Positions 1 through 12,385 of a stretch of 64,000 bases of DNA are shown here, one piece after another (position 1 is the first letter of the stretch; each line of letters opens with the position of its first letter). The DNA comes from Coleophoma eucalyptorum. Its lineage: Eukaryota; Ascomycota; Leotiomycetes; Helotiales; Dermateaceae. The notes beneath the pieces were generated by a model that saw only the letters and a list, made by a program, of their open reading frames with translations, had not been told where the DNA came from and made no database searches. The stretch lies in assembly GCA_026120035.1 (NCBI GenBank), contig JALRME010000005.1, positions 620,001 to 684,000 of the forward strand, given 5' to 3'. A program made the position numbers and the translations under genes.

Positions 1-2444
1 AAGCATATATGCTTCCATCCTCACATGCAGCTGACCAGAAGTTTTTGTTGCCAGTGACGAGAATAACGGCTCGGGGAAGAAAATCTTGCCAAAGCAAGGC
101 ACCTCTTTTGGTAGCACTGATCCTTGAGGGATCTCTTATCTGTGCTGGGTGTGGATTTGGGTTCTGAGCTTCTAGAATAACGTCTTCTGAGACCTTGGCA
201 GGCTCCTCTGTCCCGCTGGTACCATTTGCTGGCGTACTTGAGGCTGGAAGCGTACCGCGGTCAAGAGATCTCAAGATATGAGTTCTGACTTTAGGTACTG
301 CCAACCGCACCTGGCTGACCGACATGATTGGGTTAATCACTGCCGGCCGAAGGAATTCTGGAGTCGGCAGAACACCATTTTGAGGAGGTATTGCCATTGC
401 TGGTTCAGCTCCGTTGACACCGTTAATCATGATAGGTATAGGGCCATTAGTATTTGCTCGCTTATTTGGCTGGGCTTCTTCCTCCTCTTCCTCCACAACG
501 ATAGCTTTTCTCTTGTTACCAAGCAGCATCGCTGCAAGCCCACCTCGTGGCAATCCATCATAAGGCTTGGAAAGATCTAAGATAGTTTGCGGTGCATCAT
601 TCAGAGTATTGCTAGAGCTCGAGGCCATAAGCTGCGACTGTGGAAGAGACGATTGTCCTGTGCCAGACGACGAGACGAGCAACGGCGCAACTCGTTTCTT
701 GCCTTCTTTTGTGATTGTTACTCTTTGCTTCATAGCTGCCAACTTCTCTGCATTTTCATCAACTTCAGGCTCGGGCTTTTCTTTCTCTGGCTCTGCTGGG
801 GTTTGGCCATTCGTAGTGGCAGGTGTAGGTGTAGGTGTAGTAGCAGTAACTCCAGCCATAGGCGTCGAAGTGCCATTTCCATTGATGGCAGGAGCAGGGC
901 TACCGCCAGTGTCTCCCATAAGTGCTCCCATACGACCTTCAGCTCCACGGAGTTCACTGGCCTTGCTTTGCTCCTCCAGACGAAATCCAGCAACGTCCTC
1001 AACTACGCCAGCACCCTTTCTATTAGCACCATATTTTGCTAGAGCTTTATCGTTCTCTTCCCAAGGCGCAACATATCCCAGCTCTCCTTCAGCAAATCTG
1101 ATACCAACGATGCTACCGTCTAAGCTGGAAGCAAAGAGAGTGATTCCATCAGGCGACCAGGCAAGATCTGAAATCGACTTCCCCGCTACATCCTGGACGA
1201 CAACAACCGGTCTAGAAGTGCTTGTATTCCATATGCTGAGTGTTTTATCTTGCCCTGCGCAAGCTATCACTGTGACTAGATTATGGGCATTGTATCTATC
1301 TGGCGCGTTTGAGGTTTCTTGTTGGTTGCTGAACAACCGGGGAGAGAAGGCACAAACTTCGGTTGGGCCTTCGTGTCCGATCAGATTGATGTCTCCGTCC
1401 CATTGCCCCCGATTTATGATTGCAACCGAGCTTACGGGCCCGTTAACTGCATTTGCCGCAGCAATGTGGTTGCCCTCGGGGGACCAAGAACATCTTCGGA
1501 AATATGTTGTAAGAGGAGAGGATGTGAAGGGTGCTGCGATCGTGTGTTCTAAAACAAAATTGTTCATGCTATCGTATGGTGTTGCGGTTGGCGCAGGTGA
1601 TTGGAATCGGAATATCCTAATGGTTCGATCGTCACTGGCCGTAGCAAAGTACTTATTTGCGGGGTCGAAAGTAATGCCTTTGACCATACTCTGATGTACC
1701 GAGATCGTCTTCAGCTTTTCAAAAGTGTGCCCTGACCAGACCACTATCTTCGAGTCCAGACCGACCGAGACCATAATGGAATTGTCATATGCCCAGCCGA
1801 GATCCTGTACATCGTTATCATGTCCGAGAAGGCGCTTGAGGATTTTCCAGTTTTCGACGGGAGGTTGCTCATTTGTACCTATTCGCCGGTGTTAGCACAC
1901 CTGACTAGAAAAAATTGCGATACATCCTACGTACCAAAAGAAGCCGAATGCGATGGAGGATTGGTGTCGAGGTGGTAAATGCAAATGACCTTGTCGTCCG
2001 CTCCAGACGCAAGCCATCGCCCGTTAGGTGAGAATCTGACGGTGTGAATCGTGCCAGAGTGGTAGCTCATATGCGAGAGCTGCTTTGGCTCTGTGTATCC
2101 AGTATCGGCAGCATTGATGATAGCGTCTGTAGACCAGATGCGAACGTAGCCATCTAATACACATCTATATCAGCAACGTCCTGTGTCCTCTGCCTCTTCG
2201 TTCCCATCAGATGTGTCGTACCTCCAGCCGCCGTGGCCAATCGCTTTCCATCCGGGGATACATGGCAGCTGTAGACTTCGAAGTCTTTCTGCTCACCTAG
2301 ACAGTAGGGCGCAGCGAGCGCAAAAGTCAGCTTCCATCCGGTCTCAACGTGTAATGGAGGCGCGATCCGCGAGCTCAAGCATCACCTCTAGCAAGAGACA
2401 AACATACCACTGTGAGTAAGCCAAGATGGCCTGATGAAATGCAT
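1..2444 (-). CDS. hir1: Hir1/HIRA histone chaperone, C-terminus cut off by window edge
   Basis: WD40 subunit of the HIR complex, which deposits H3-H4 outside S phase and represses histone genes in the nucleus. The protein opens MHFIRPSWLTHSG and continues EQKDFEVYSCHVSPDGKRLA, the family's hallmark first blade. Further blades are visible (DGYVRIWSTDA, DDKVICIYHLD, GHDNDVQDLGWAYDNS, DDRTIRIFRF, GQDKTLSIWN, SPDGITLFASSLDGSIVGI). Then comes a low-complexity linker with NAEKLAAMKQRVTITKEGKKR, matching the HIRA B-domain region that binds Asf1, and the start of the C-terminal Hira domain (SAACEDGSIYA at the very edge). Exons read 2444-2408, 2296-2222, 2153-1935 and 1878 onward; all junctions keep phase 1. 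The start is the first ATG before the conserved PSWLTHSG. The remaining Hira domain lies outside the window. Confidence 0.95.
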
Positions 2445-3315
2445 GGTCGTGACCAGCGCTGTGCCCGGTGCGCATTGTTCGAGAAATCGCAATGGACGAG
2501 ACGAGGTTATTCTCGACCAACGCGCTTGAAGCTCTCAGTTCGCGTGAGCCACTTTCCCGCTTAAGCTGGAGCAGGCGGCGGCCAGGGGTCCTTTGTGGCG
2601 GTGCACTTCTCCGCAGAATCGTCGAAGGTGAGTCTCTTCAACTCTTCAGCAGGGTTCGGGGATTGATGAAATATGTCTGAAAGAGGAAGAAAGAGGCATA
2701 GATGAGAATTCTCAAGTAAATAGTAGTGCCTATAAAAAGTCATTTGTGTGTGAGACATAAAGTCTTTAGATTATTTCGAGAGCTTCAGTAACGGCACTAT
2801 AGGGAGATTTCACAAGCGCGCAGAGACGACGAGCTGAGAGAACTACCATGTCGGCTTGTTAAAAGTGGCACAGAGAAAGATAGTAAGAGGACTCAAATGT
2901 CAAGTACTCTTCTTGCTACGATGACTTACACTGACATGTACCATCAATTTACGGCTTCAATCTTCACATGGATGGACTCATTTAAACACGTGATTTTAGC
3001 GATGGTCGCCTATCAGACATTCGAGCAACTACTATCTATCGTTACCATGTCCCCTCCTTTAAAATTCTGATAGGCCAAACTTGCTGATATTAAACGAGTT
3101 CTGTATTTAATTCCAAAGGTCGGCTCTGTCACAAGACAGCAGGAGGAAAATAATCTTCAAAAGTTACCATTCTGATGCTCTAATCTAGGAACGCGCCATG
3201 TACCTTGCCCTTTTGTAGCCTCGTATCCATACGCCAACGCTTATGAGGAAAATTCCAGAAACTCCTCTCATATAAAGTTCAAAAACACATGTTTCCACCA
3301 CCTTAGAAAACCACT
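2445..3315. other. Intergenic, hir1 promoter and 3' flank of PDR transporter
   Basis: No coding gene supported; the short ORFs here lack family features. A CACGTG E-box lies at 2987-2992. The hir1 5' region is moderately GC-rich up to about 2600 and AT-rich beyond. Confidence 0.5.
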
Positions 3316-6300
3316 TCAATTCTTTTTCTTTACCACCAACTTTACCACCTTCTCAAACCCGCCAAACAAAGTCCCCATTCCAAAGGTCCAACCCTTAATA
3401 CGGACGGTATAGATCATGAAGTACACCAAGATCCAATTAATGACGACATAAGCTGCGAAGATACCTAGGTAAGGCCACTTATCACTAGGTTTCACATTCA
3501 AGGTTGCGAGGTACTCGACTCCGTTGCGGTATGCGCAGTATCCACAGTTCGAGGTTGCGTCTGGGTTCATGAGATAGCCGCCTGCACGAGACACGAAAGC
3601 CGAGGCATAATCTGAACAGGTTTGCGAGGGTGGTGGATTGAAATAAGCTGCTTCTGTTGGAGAGCATGTTACGGTTATTCGGTCCATTGTGGCTGCTAGG
3701 ACGCCGCCTATCCACCACGTTGATCTGGGTATTGTTAGGTCATATTTACATATAAAGGCCAAAGGCCCTAGATGGATTTGGAAAGCTTACGGATTGACAT
3801 AGTACATCCAGTATCGCCAGAACACGTTGATTTGAGAGTATTGTCGAACTGTTGCAGTATGTTAGCAAGTGCTACTACAAGCATACCGGTGGATAGGTCG
3901 AGGAAAAGGATTTTGGGCCACCGTCAAACTCCAGATCAGAGGCAAGAAAGTTAATGAAAATTATGATTAACATACCAACTCCGTTAAATAGAGTGAACAT
4001 CACAAAGAAAAACGGGAGGATCTGCGATGTATTAGTTTGAGGACATCACAAGTAGTTGCGGATGCGCCCTTCACAACAAGAGCAACACCGATCACTGAAG
4101 ACTTACATTAGAGATTACAGTAAAAGATGAAGTCATGGCACAGATCCACTGGCCCCAAGAACTCTGCCATAGATACTAAGAAATCGTTAGCTCATGGATC
4201 CTTTGATGTTAAGGGTGCACATACGAAGAAGACCGTCATCAAGAACACATATCCCGAAGTTGAGGAATCATATGGTAGCCCTGTTGGCCAATACCACAAA
4301 GCCCAATAAATGACAGCACTGACGATAGCAATCGGGATTTCGGCAACTACATTTGCAGTACAGAAAGCCACCCAGCCATAGATTCTGGAAGGGAGTTCTC
4401 TCGCTTCCCAAAGTGCACGGTTTTGATAAAACTTTGGGACGACCGAGTTGACGATGATTGGGGGAATCAGGAGAATGACGAAAAGAGTGAACATTCGATC
4501 CTGCATGTCTTGAACTGTTGACCCCAGCTTCCAGAACGTGAAACCATTAAAGATTCCTATAATTACTGAAACAAAGAGCTTTCCGTACAAGTAGCTAGGA
4601 TCACGCCAGTATTGTTTGAACAGACGCTGAGTCAACTCGGTGATTTGTAGTCCGACTGGAGAGGCAAATTCGTGCTGAGACTCTGCACTTGCTACAGGAA
4701 TCTTGCTTCGCTCTCTCGTGATGCGTTCAATTTCCGCATTTATCTCTCTTGCTTCATTGGAGTTGAGCCACTCTTCGTTCCAGTTCAGTCGCTTTCCGTT
4801 TGTTCTCTTGCCCCCTCTTGCCGCAGTCTCAAGAATAAACTCGGCTACATTTTTCTCTGGGGGGCAATGCACTCCTCGTTCAGCAAAGTATTTTACAACC
4901 GTAGAGCCATTCTCGCCCACAGGTCCAAAGTAGAATGTATTTCCTCCAGGGTTTAAGGCGAGGATCATGTCGAATTCCTGGATCAAGATGGATGAAGGTT
5001 GATGAATGGTGCAGACAATAGCTTGACCAGAATTGGCGAGCTTTTTGAGGAATCGAACAATGCTGTATGCTGACTGCGAGTCAAGACCTGAAGTCGGCTC
5101 ATCGAGGACTAAATGATGCATCAGTATGTGTACATTTGAATGACAAAACATAAAACTCACATAGAAGTAATTGAGGCTTAGCAGCAAGTTCGACACCGAT
5201 GGTGACCCTTTTTCGCTGCTCAACTCCCAGGCAGCGCACAAGAGCGTCTTGTAGGTCTTCTAGCTCAAGAAGATTGATAATCTTATCAACGTAGGCAAGC
5301 TTCTCAGCTCGTGGGATCGAGCGATCTTGGCGGAGAATCGCTGAGAACTCAAGGGCTTCTCTTATGGTCTGTGTTCCGTCATGGAGATCTTGTTGCTCAC
5401 AAAATCCGGTTCCTCGTTGGAACTCCATGCCGAGGGGCCGCCCATCTACCAGCATGTCACCGCCAATAGTTCCGACCTTTTGGCGTTGACTCAGAGTATT
5501 CAACAGAGTTGTCTTCCCAGCACCAGATGCACCCATGAGAGCAACCATGATACCAGGTTTTGCATATCCGCTGACCTTGTTCAATAATTTCTTCTCGCCA
5601 CCAAGGTATGGGACGGTGTATTCCACGTTCGACCAAGTAAACACACTTTCTGAGCCTGAAATTTCTTGAAGGGCATCATCTCCAGCATCCCCATTGAAGG
5701 TTTCGCTGGAAGAGCCACTAATTGGTTGACTTCCTGGCGCACTCTCAATATCTGCAGGTTTCTCTGCTGATTCGATTTTAGTTTTCGTAGCACGCGACTT
5801 CTTAAACTCTAGAGCTCCACCCTCCGAAGGAGTAAAGCTCAAGAGTTCAGAGGCGATAACCGTTACGAGGATGTATAGGAAAGTGTATGCAATGACTAGG
5901 ATTTGTCAGTGTAGTTTGAGGATGCGGTGAGATTGCAAATGATGCAAGTATAGTATCTATATATCAGGGGTAGCGGATTGCCTGTGAACTTACCAACACC
6001 AAAGTTTCTCCAAAGATGTGAGCGTGTGTACTCGTATGTTGTAGATAAGTACGTCGAGCCCGAGACGTCCAAAGAGCCGATCTGAGACCCGCTGACTGCA
6101 CAACCTTGGTATGCAGAATCAGTGTATCCAACCCCACTTGGGACAGTGGTAGAGGGTGCACAAGCCATGATACGATTACTAAACTCATTCGTCAAGACGG
6201 CTTCATATGTATACGACTGCCATTTTATTAGTACAGATATACAATTGGTGAAACAGATACATACCAAAGGATTGACATAGTAAAGCCATCCAAACCAGAT

Positions 6301-8683
6301 ATACTTCGAGATCAATTGCGGTTTAGGAATCACGTATCCGATAAAGATAACCAAGAGGGTAATTCCAATACCTGAAAACCGGACAGCGTCGTCAATGGTA
6401 GGCGATAGAGAAGCGAACATTCTGTACATAGCCGTCAAACAGTTGGTGTTCAGGTAGATGAATAAAAGACAGATGAAGAATTTGCCTGCATCTACGTCGA
6501 GACCGCTCAAGAAATACTTGATTGCGTGTTAGTATATAGCTCAAATATCTTGTACGACTCAATAGATCGAACTTACCAGAGTTATTGCAAAGGGCAACAC
6601 AAGAACGAGCAAGCTGGGCAAGTCTTGTAACACTCTTGCGATTACGACCGCAGACGGACGATAGAACGCATAGTCCTTGTGCCGCTGAATAATTACTCGT
6701 CCAGAGACGGCCTTCGTCAATTCAGATAATTGCAGCCAACCAAGAAATAGTGTCGAGAAGAGCAGCGTTCCACTTCTCGCGAATGCACCAGAAGTATCCA
6801 ATGACTGGCCATGGAACAGCGATCCGACTATCAATGCCATACTGATGGAGATGAAGAATTTGGTATAAATCGAGGTCTTGTCTCCAAATGTGAGCCAAAA
6901 CTCCCTCTGTGTGCAGGCTAGGACCTGTCTGACAAAGGAAACCGTGTAGCTGGACCTTTTAGAGACCGTCTTTGACTTGGTCTCACTAACAGACTGTTTG
7001 AACTCCTTAGCATCAGCATGGTCTGTGTCTTGGAGCATCTGTTCGTAATCCGCGATATCTCTCAAAACCTTCTTGTATGCTTCGCTATCGCGAAATGCCT
7101 TCTCAAGCTCGACTGGGCCTTTGGGGATAGGGCCTTCAAAGCCCGGCCGGAACCTTCTCTCGACTGGGTCGCAGCATGCTGTAAGAAAGTCGGCTGTAGT
7201 CTGTCGGTCTGGACAATAGTATCCCAGGTTCTCAAAGTAGGCTTTTGCTTCATTGGCACGACCTTGGAAGATCATTCGGCCGTCGTCAATAACTAGGACC
7301 TTGTCCATAAGTTTATAGATCCCTTCTCCTGCTTGATAGAGCGTGACGAGCGTTGTTCGGTTTGAGATATCCGTCATTACTCGAAGAGAGTTTGCATAGT
7401 CAAGAGCTGTGGAAGCATCAAGACCACGCGTTGAGTTATCCCAAGCCACCACCGTTGACTTGGTTGCTAGAGTCTCAGCAATGGAGACTCGCTTACGTTC
7501 ACCACCAGAAACACCTCGTGTATAGGCCTACGTTCAGTTAGTAAATCATGATAACTGGTTAATTTTCGAAGGTCTGGGGTAGGAAATTCTTACATCTCCA
7601 ACAAGGGTATGTCTAGTGTGCGATATTCCAAACATCTTCAGCAACGCCGTAATAATGACAGGAATGTCCTCTTTGCAGCGCTTGGCAGTTTTGTTCAGCA
7701 GCGAGAACTTGAGTGTTTGCTCCACAGTGAGAGAAGGGAAATGGCTGTCGTCCTCTTCGTTGTAGTTGACCTCGCCGCGATAATTCTTGATCTGTTCTTT
7801 CGCACTGATGCCTCCATAGGAAACGTCTCCATATACACCGGCGAAAGAATCTCTCTTGTTGGTAATGGCTTTCAAGAATGTACTGCAGCCACTGCCGGGA
7901 CGTCCAAGAACTAGCAACATCTCCCCATCTCGAACAACACCGGAGAAGTCATTGATCAGTTTACGTCTTTCACCTTTTCCACCAGGCTTTGGCAAAACCG
8001 TGATGAATCTGCAAAGTATTTTGTAAAGGTCTGGTCCAAAAGTCTATTTGTGTTTGTCAGCCAGGCAGCTTTAGTTGGGGAGGGGTAGCAATAATGATAC
8101 TTACACCTAAGACTGCCGAAGGCAGTGTCTTCACGAAGGTCGATGTTGCTCCAACACCTTCAACCGTAAGATTCTTGTAGATGACGCCAACCTTCTTAGC
8201 GGACCTACCCGAAGTTCGCTTCTCAAAATGGCCATCCTTCAGGAAGCTATCAAGCGCGAACCCCTCATCCTCTTCTTCCTTTGGTTCTCTATCCTCCTTC
8301 TCATCGTCATCCTGGGCTTCTACATCAGCTCCGTCTCCTCTAGACTTCCGACTCGCACCGGTCAACACTTGTCGTAGACCACTTGCTGGCTTTGGCCGTG
8401 TGGCGGTACTCTTCTCGGTCCTATGTGACCGTGTTTGTGAAAGCTGTGATAGTTCCCGCCTCATGTCTTCGAACTCCACCATAGCCTCTCGAAGGTTGAC
8501 AGGCCTTCCAACATCGTGCTCACCCCAAGTCCCATCATTAGCATCCGACACCGAGCGTTCTGTACGGGGAGAACCATTGTCTTCCCCAGCAAGGTCATTG
8601 TTGGTATTGTGCAAAGGCACCTGAGCCCGCTCCCGTCCCTCGGCCAAGTGGGAGAATACCTTCTCCCCGTGAGTGAACAACAT
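3316..8683 (-). CDS. PDR-subfamily (ABCG) full-size ABC multidrug transporter
   Basis: Plasma-membrane drug efflux pump of the fungal pleiotropic drug resistance family, with (NBD-TMD)x2 topology and roughly 1,500 residues. NBD1 has the degenerate Walker A GRPGSGCS, signature [13 protein letters not shown] and Walker B region [15 protein letters not shown]2 has canonical Walker [10 protein letters not shown], the variant signature [16 protein letters not shown] and [13 protein letters not shown]. This asymmetric pair of ATP sites is the normal PDR pattern, not damage. Each NBD is followed by six hydrophobic segments and a Cys-bearing extracellular loop ([20 protein letters not shown] near the C-terminus). 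The N-terminus is an acidic, Ser-rich disordered tail. About a dozen short introns interrupt the gene; for example, the first joins SAVLG to TFGPDLYK. It resembles AtrB/CDR-type pumps, but the exact orthologue and substrates cannot be told from sequence alone. An out-of-frame ATG at 8819 lies upstream and its reading frame overlaps the start. Confidence 0.95.
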
Positions 8684-9604
8684 TTTCTTGAGTGGACGAT
8701 GTTCTCAAGAAAGTCTTGTTATCACCGGGCGGGTAAGCGAGTAGTACAAGGGTTGGTTGAGGTTGAGCATTAAAGGAAGCGACGGAATTTGAAGCCAGAC
8801 CGTGCTTGGAAATAACCACGAATAGGACCGAGTTGAAGGAATTAGAAATCCACGGAAGCAGGCTGAGGATATTTATTCCCTCAAGTGTGGGGAGCCTCGA
8901 TGCCCAGAATTGGATTGGAAATCAATCAAAAGAAAATCTGGGTTTTTAATTGGCACTTGACACAACACAAAACGGAGGTCCGCTGAATTCGAATCAGCGT
9001 CAGCCAGCTGCAGGAAGAGGCAGTCGTGTCTTGGGGTCCCCACCACCGGACCAGCATCAAAAGAAAGGGGAGGAAGAGTTAAAGAGCGCCGGGCAAACGA
9101 GTGGCAGAGAGGAGACATAATAATATGCGGCCAGGTTCTGTGTCTCTCTCCCACAGCCATCGACAACTTTATCTGCTATCCCCGAGCCATCTGGGCGGTG
9201 TGCCGGGAGAAAAGCGTGAAAGATGGGTGGTATTGCCGTCATTGGAGAGTCATTGGCAACGCAATCCCTCCCAAAGAGGATCCTCTCTTGCTAGTTTCTG
9301 ACCTTCAGGCTTTTCGGCCTTTACTCTTGTCTCCTTTGGTGTCTAGTTGTCGCCCAAATCGGAGATAGAAACGGGAGCCGCTAGCACTTCGGCACACCTG
9401 CCGTACCCGCAATTATGCTTAGAAATCCAACGACCGGTGGATGTTGCAAGCAACAATGCTGATACTGTACTGCGATAGCAAGGGACGCTGGCAGCCAATC
9501 TCCAGCCCGGTGAGGCAACCGGAAGTGGTCGCGCCCTATTCGCTGCAGTTATGCCTCTTATTTGCTATGTCCGTTGCCATGTGGTACGGTGCGGCGTGCA
9601 GATT

Positions 9605-9630
9605 GCAGATGGCAGATGGCAGATGGCAGA
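9605..9630. repeat. Short tandem repeat, unit GCAGATG
   Basis: Three full copies of GCAGATG plus a partial fourth (GCAGA). It is too short to be a minisatellite and lies in the gene-free region. Confidence 0.9.
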
Positions 9631-10453
9631 CTGCATACAGAGGCCCTGGATTTGCTTGGCTAGCCGATCTGTGCACTATCTGTGGATGCTTGCCCATGCT
9701 AAAGACAACGACATTACTCACTCTCTCACGACTAACTCGTACATTGCAGCTCCTGTATGAGCGCGCGTGGCATTTAAAAACGCGTGGGAGGACATTGATT
9801 CTTTCCTCGATCGATCGATTCATTGATTCATTGCTTACGTGATTGGTTGATGGATGGATGGGATGATAAGCCACCAAATTCTGACGTTCTGATCTGGACG
9901 ATCCCAAAGCGACATGGACGAGGTGGAAATGCAATTCGCATGCCTACTCGTCGATAAGGAAGCTTGGGAAGGCACAGAAGCGGATGAAGGCTCTGCCAAA
10001 GTTCCACTCTTCAGCCAAAGGCTTCTTGATCCAACTAGCCGGGAATAATGTAGATGAGATTATGTCATACCTGACTCACTAAGTGGATTGATAACAGTAG
10101 CGTCCAAAAGATACACCTATTGCAACTGTAACTGTAATGAGATTGGGCGCACTTAACAGTAACTCCGAGGCAACGGATTCCCAGCGGGGCTGTTGGGACT
10201 ATATATATGTTACAACGGCAGTATTTTCCACTAAGCACACATCACGTTCTTCCCTCGACATGAAAGAAAGTGACTCTGGATGAACGATGAACTTCAGAGT
10301 TGAGGAGACAATTCTGCTCATACCTTAGTCGAAAGTTTCGTTGTGGTTATGCCGGATTAAGAATGCCGGTACCGATAAGTGACCGCTACTCTCAGGTACT
10401 AGTCCTGGCTGGTGCTGACGGGTAAGGGTGGTTTGGCGGTTGGTGGTTGTTTG

Positions 10454-10579
10454 TGGTGGTGGTGGTGCTGCTGCTGCTGCCGCTGCTGCTGCCGCTACTA
10501 CTGCTGTTGGGTAGGTGGTTGAGGTTGATCCTGTTGGTGATTGCTCGTGGTGGTGGTGGTGGTGGTGGTGGTGGTGGTG
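10454..10579. repeat. Trinucleotide tracts: GTG/GCT mixed, then (GTG)n
   Basis: A GTG/GCT-rich block spans about 10454-10507, followed by an uninterrupted run of about eleven GTG units at 10547-10579. It creates spurious Pro-rich and Val/Leu-rich ORFs on both strands, which I do not treat as genes. Confidence 0.9.
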
Positions 10580-11973
10580 CAGCTGCGGCCACTACTGCCA
10601 CTGCTGCTCGTGCTGATGGCGCAGTTGGTGGTGGCAACTTTAAGGTCCGGCTCGCTTTAGTGCGCCAGTGAGCCTCCAGTGAGCTCTCACCGCTGTGTTA
10701 CAGCTGCACGAAGTGGTGAACAGAAGAATGACACTGTCTCAAAAGGCATCCTCTGGCTTTCACGAGGCAGAAACACCCACAGGCAGATGACTGTTACAAC
10801 CAGAGTCCCAGAATGCTACGCCCCATTAAAGACTATGGCATCACGATAGCTCGGCAGTGTCATTGTAGCCATGCAGCACCGCGAAACCCGCCCAGCCACT
10901 CTTGGATGCACGCTCCATCTCTTGGCGGATTCAACGACCGATGGCAAACGGGCGAGTTGAACCGACGACGACAAGACGACAAGATGACAAGACATTGGCA
11001 GCGGAACCTTAGCGAAAGGCAACGTTGGGATAGGATAGGGTAAGAAGGGTCAAAGTGCACTATTCTTGCGGCATTTTTCTCTCCTCTCTTTCTCTCTCAA
11101 TAAAGGTTTGTAATGTGTTTAGAAGATAAGTCCTATCCCCCATCCTCGTGCACAGCCAAACCCAAGCGACTGGAAATAAAAACAATAAATAAAAACAAGC
11201 CTTCTTGCCCTGCTGCAGCTCGCCCGGCCGTTCGTGTTTGAATTCTCAGATAATTTTAGGAGAATGAGGTCATCTGGCTGGTTTTGTCGACGAGATTGAA
11301 ACTGAGCTCGGGGGTTTTCGTTTCTCGTCCAAGACACTGGGTCGCATAGTCTTGGCCCTCTTTTTGGTTGAACATCTACTGCCTCCAAAAGGTCCGATAA
11401 GTTCAGATGGAGTTACAGAATCAATTGCCTCACCCAGAAAACTCCCACTGCGCCCAAGGCGAAGGAGGAACGAGCGTGAACGAGCACGAACGAGTACGAG
11501 CGGTCTCGCAGGGTTCTTTCGCTGCCGCTCTGGCTGTCGTTTACTCCTGTAGGCAGCGGGTAGGCTTCACTATTGACGAGGTAAACGGTTCACTGGAGCA
11601 AAAACTCCCACCCAGAAAGAAGATAATCATGACTGCGACAGGACCTTTTATTTGCAGCGATATATACACCCGTCATCTATGAGAAAATCATTAAGAACGC
11701 CCTTGTAATGTGAAAACTTAATGAGTGTTTTTCGGCAAAGTGCCAGAGACCTGCTCCCACCACCTACTCTACCACAACTCACAGTCGACCCAGGCAAAGA
11801 AAACAGAAAACAGAGGAAGTTCATTCCCAACGCCTCATGCTCTTTTGTCTATCGCGAACCCTCCAAACCCTTATGTGCAATTTATCCCCAACCACCACAT
11901 TCCTAAATATATTACTCCTCCCCCATATTCCTTAGCTCGCTTCCCTATTGTATGTCCAAATCGAATCGACGCT

Positions 11974-12385
11974 TTACATGAAGACAGCGAAGGCGACACC
12001 AAGACCAGCAACGGTAACCAAGCCACCATTCTGGCTGAGGAGGGAGTTGGCGCCACCGGTGGAGATGGCAGGGCTGGAGGTAGAGCTGGCCTTGCCGGTG
12101 GATGTGGCACTTCCCTTTGCGCCAGTTGACTTGGCACCGCCAGCAGCGGTGGTGGAGGCCTTGCCAGTGCCAGCAGCGGCACCGGCAGCTGTGCTGGAGG
12201 CCTTTGCAGAGCTCTTAGTTCCGTTTCCACCGCCAGAGACTCCGGTTGCTGAGGCTGATGCCTTGGACTGGATGAAGAGTTAGTTAAGTCAATGATCAGG
12301 CTTAGCTGCTTATACTTACAGTTCCGGTCTGAGCAGAGACGGTGGCAGCTGCAAGAGCGACGGCGAGGAGAGCTGAGTATTGCAT
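11974..12385 (-). CDS. Small secreted Ser/Ala/Gly-rich protein, probable GPI anchor
   Basis: Two exons (12385-12320 and 12267-11974) encode 119 residues. The intron has a GTAAGT donor, TAACTAAC branch site and CAG acceptor. The N-terminus MQYSALLAVALAAATVSAQT is a signal peptide with an AxA-like cleavage site. The middle is almost entirely Ser, Ala, Gly, Thr and Lys (STGKASST, GAKSTGAKGS), expected to be O-glycosylated. The C-terminus has a short hydrophobic tail (GLVTVAGLGVAVFAVFM) after small residues, as in GPI-anchored wall proteins. No Cys pattern or enzymatic domain is seen. It is likely a cell-wall or surface protein; function unknown. A longer overlapping ORF in another frame (11871-12539) is a compositional shadow. 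Confidence 0.85.

Larger units (their letters stand above)
8684..11973. other. Long gene-free flank upstream of the PDR transporter
   Basis: About 3.3 kb with no protein I can support. It contains GCAGATG tandem copies (9605-9630), a GCT/GTG trinucleotide tract (10454-10579), a TATATATAT stretch near 10201-10208 and short ORFs produced by the repeats. It probably holds the PDR pump's 5' UTR and regulatory region; an unannotated non-coding transcript is possible but not shown. Confidence 0.5.

Noticed and set aside
567..1694. A 375-residue plus-strand ORF opposite hir1
   Set aside because: The minus strand encodes clear WD40 repeats and the HIRA linker here; the plus ORF has no domain and is a shadow.
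3316..8683. Degenerate ATP site in the PDR pump as a loss of function
   Set aside because: The Walker A Cys in NBD1 and the LGVEQRKR signature in NBD2 are normal for functional PDR transporters.
10392..10671. Pro-rich and Val/Leu-rich ORFs on both strands
   Set aside because: Both are made of the GTG/GCT trinucleotide repeat and show no gene-like features.
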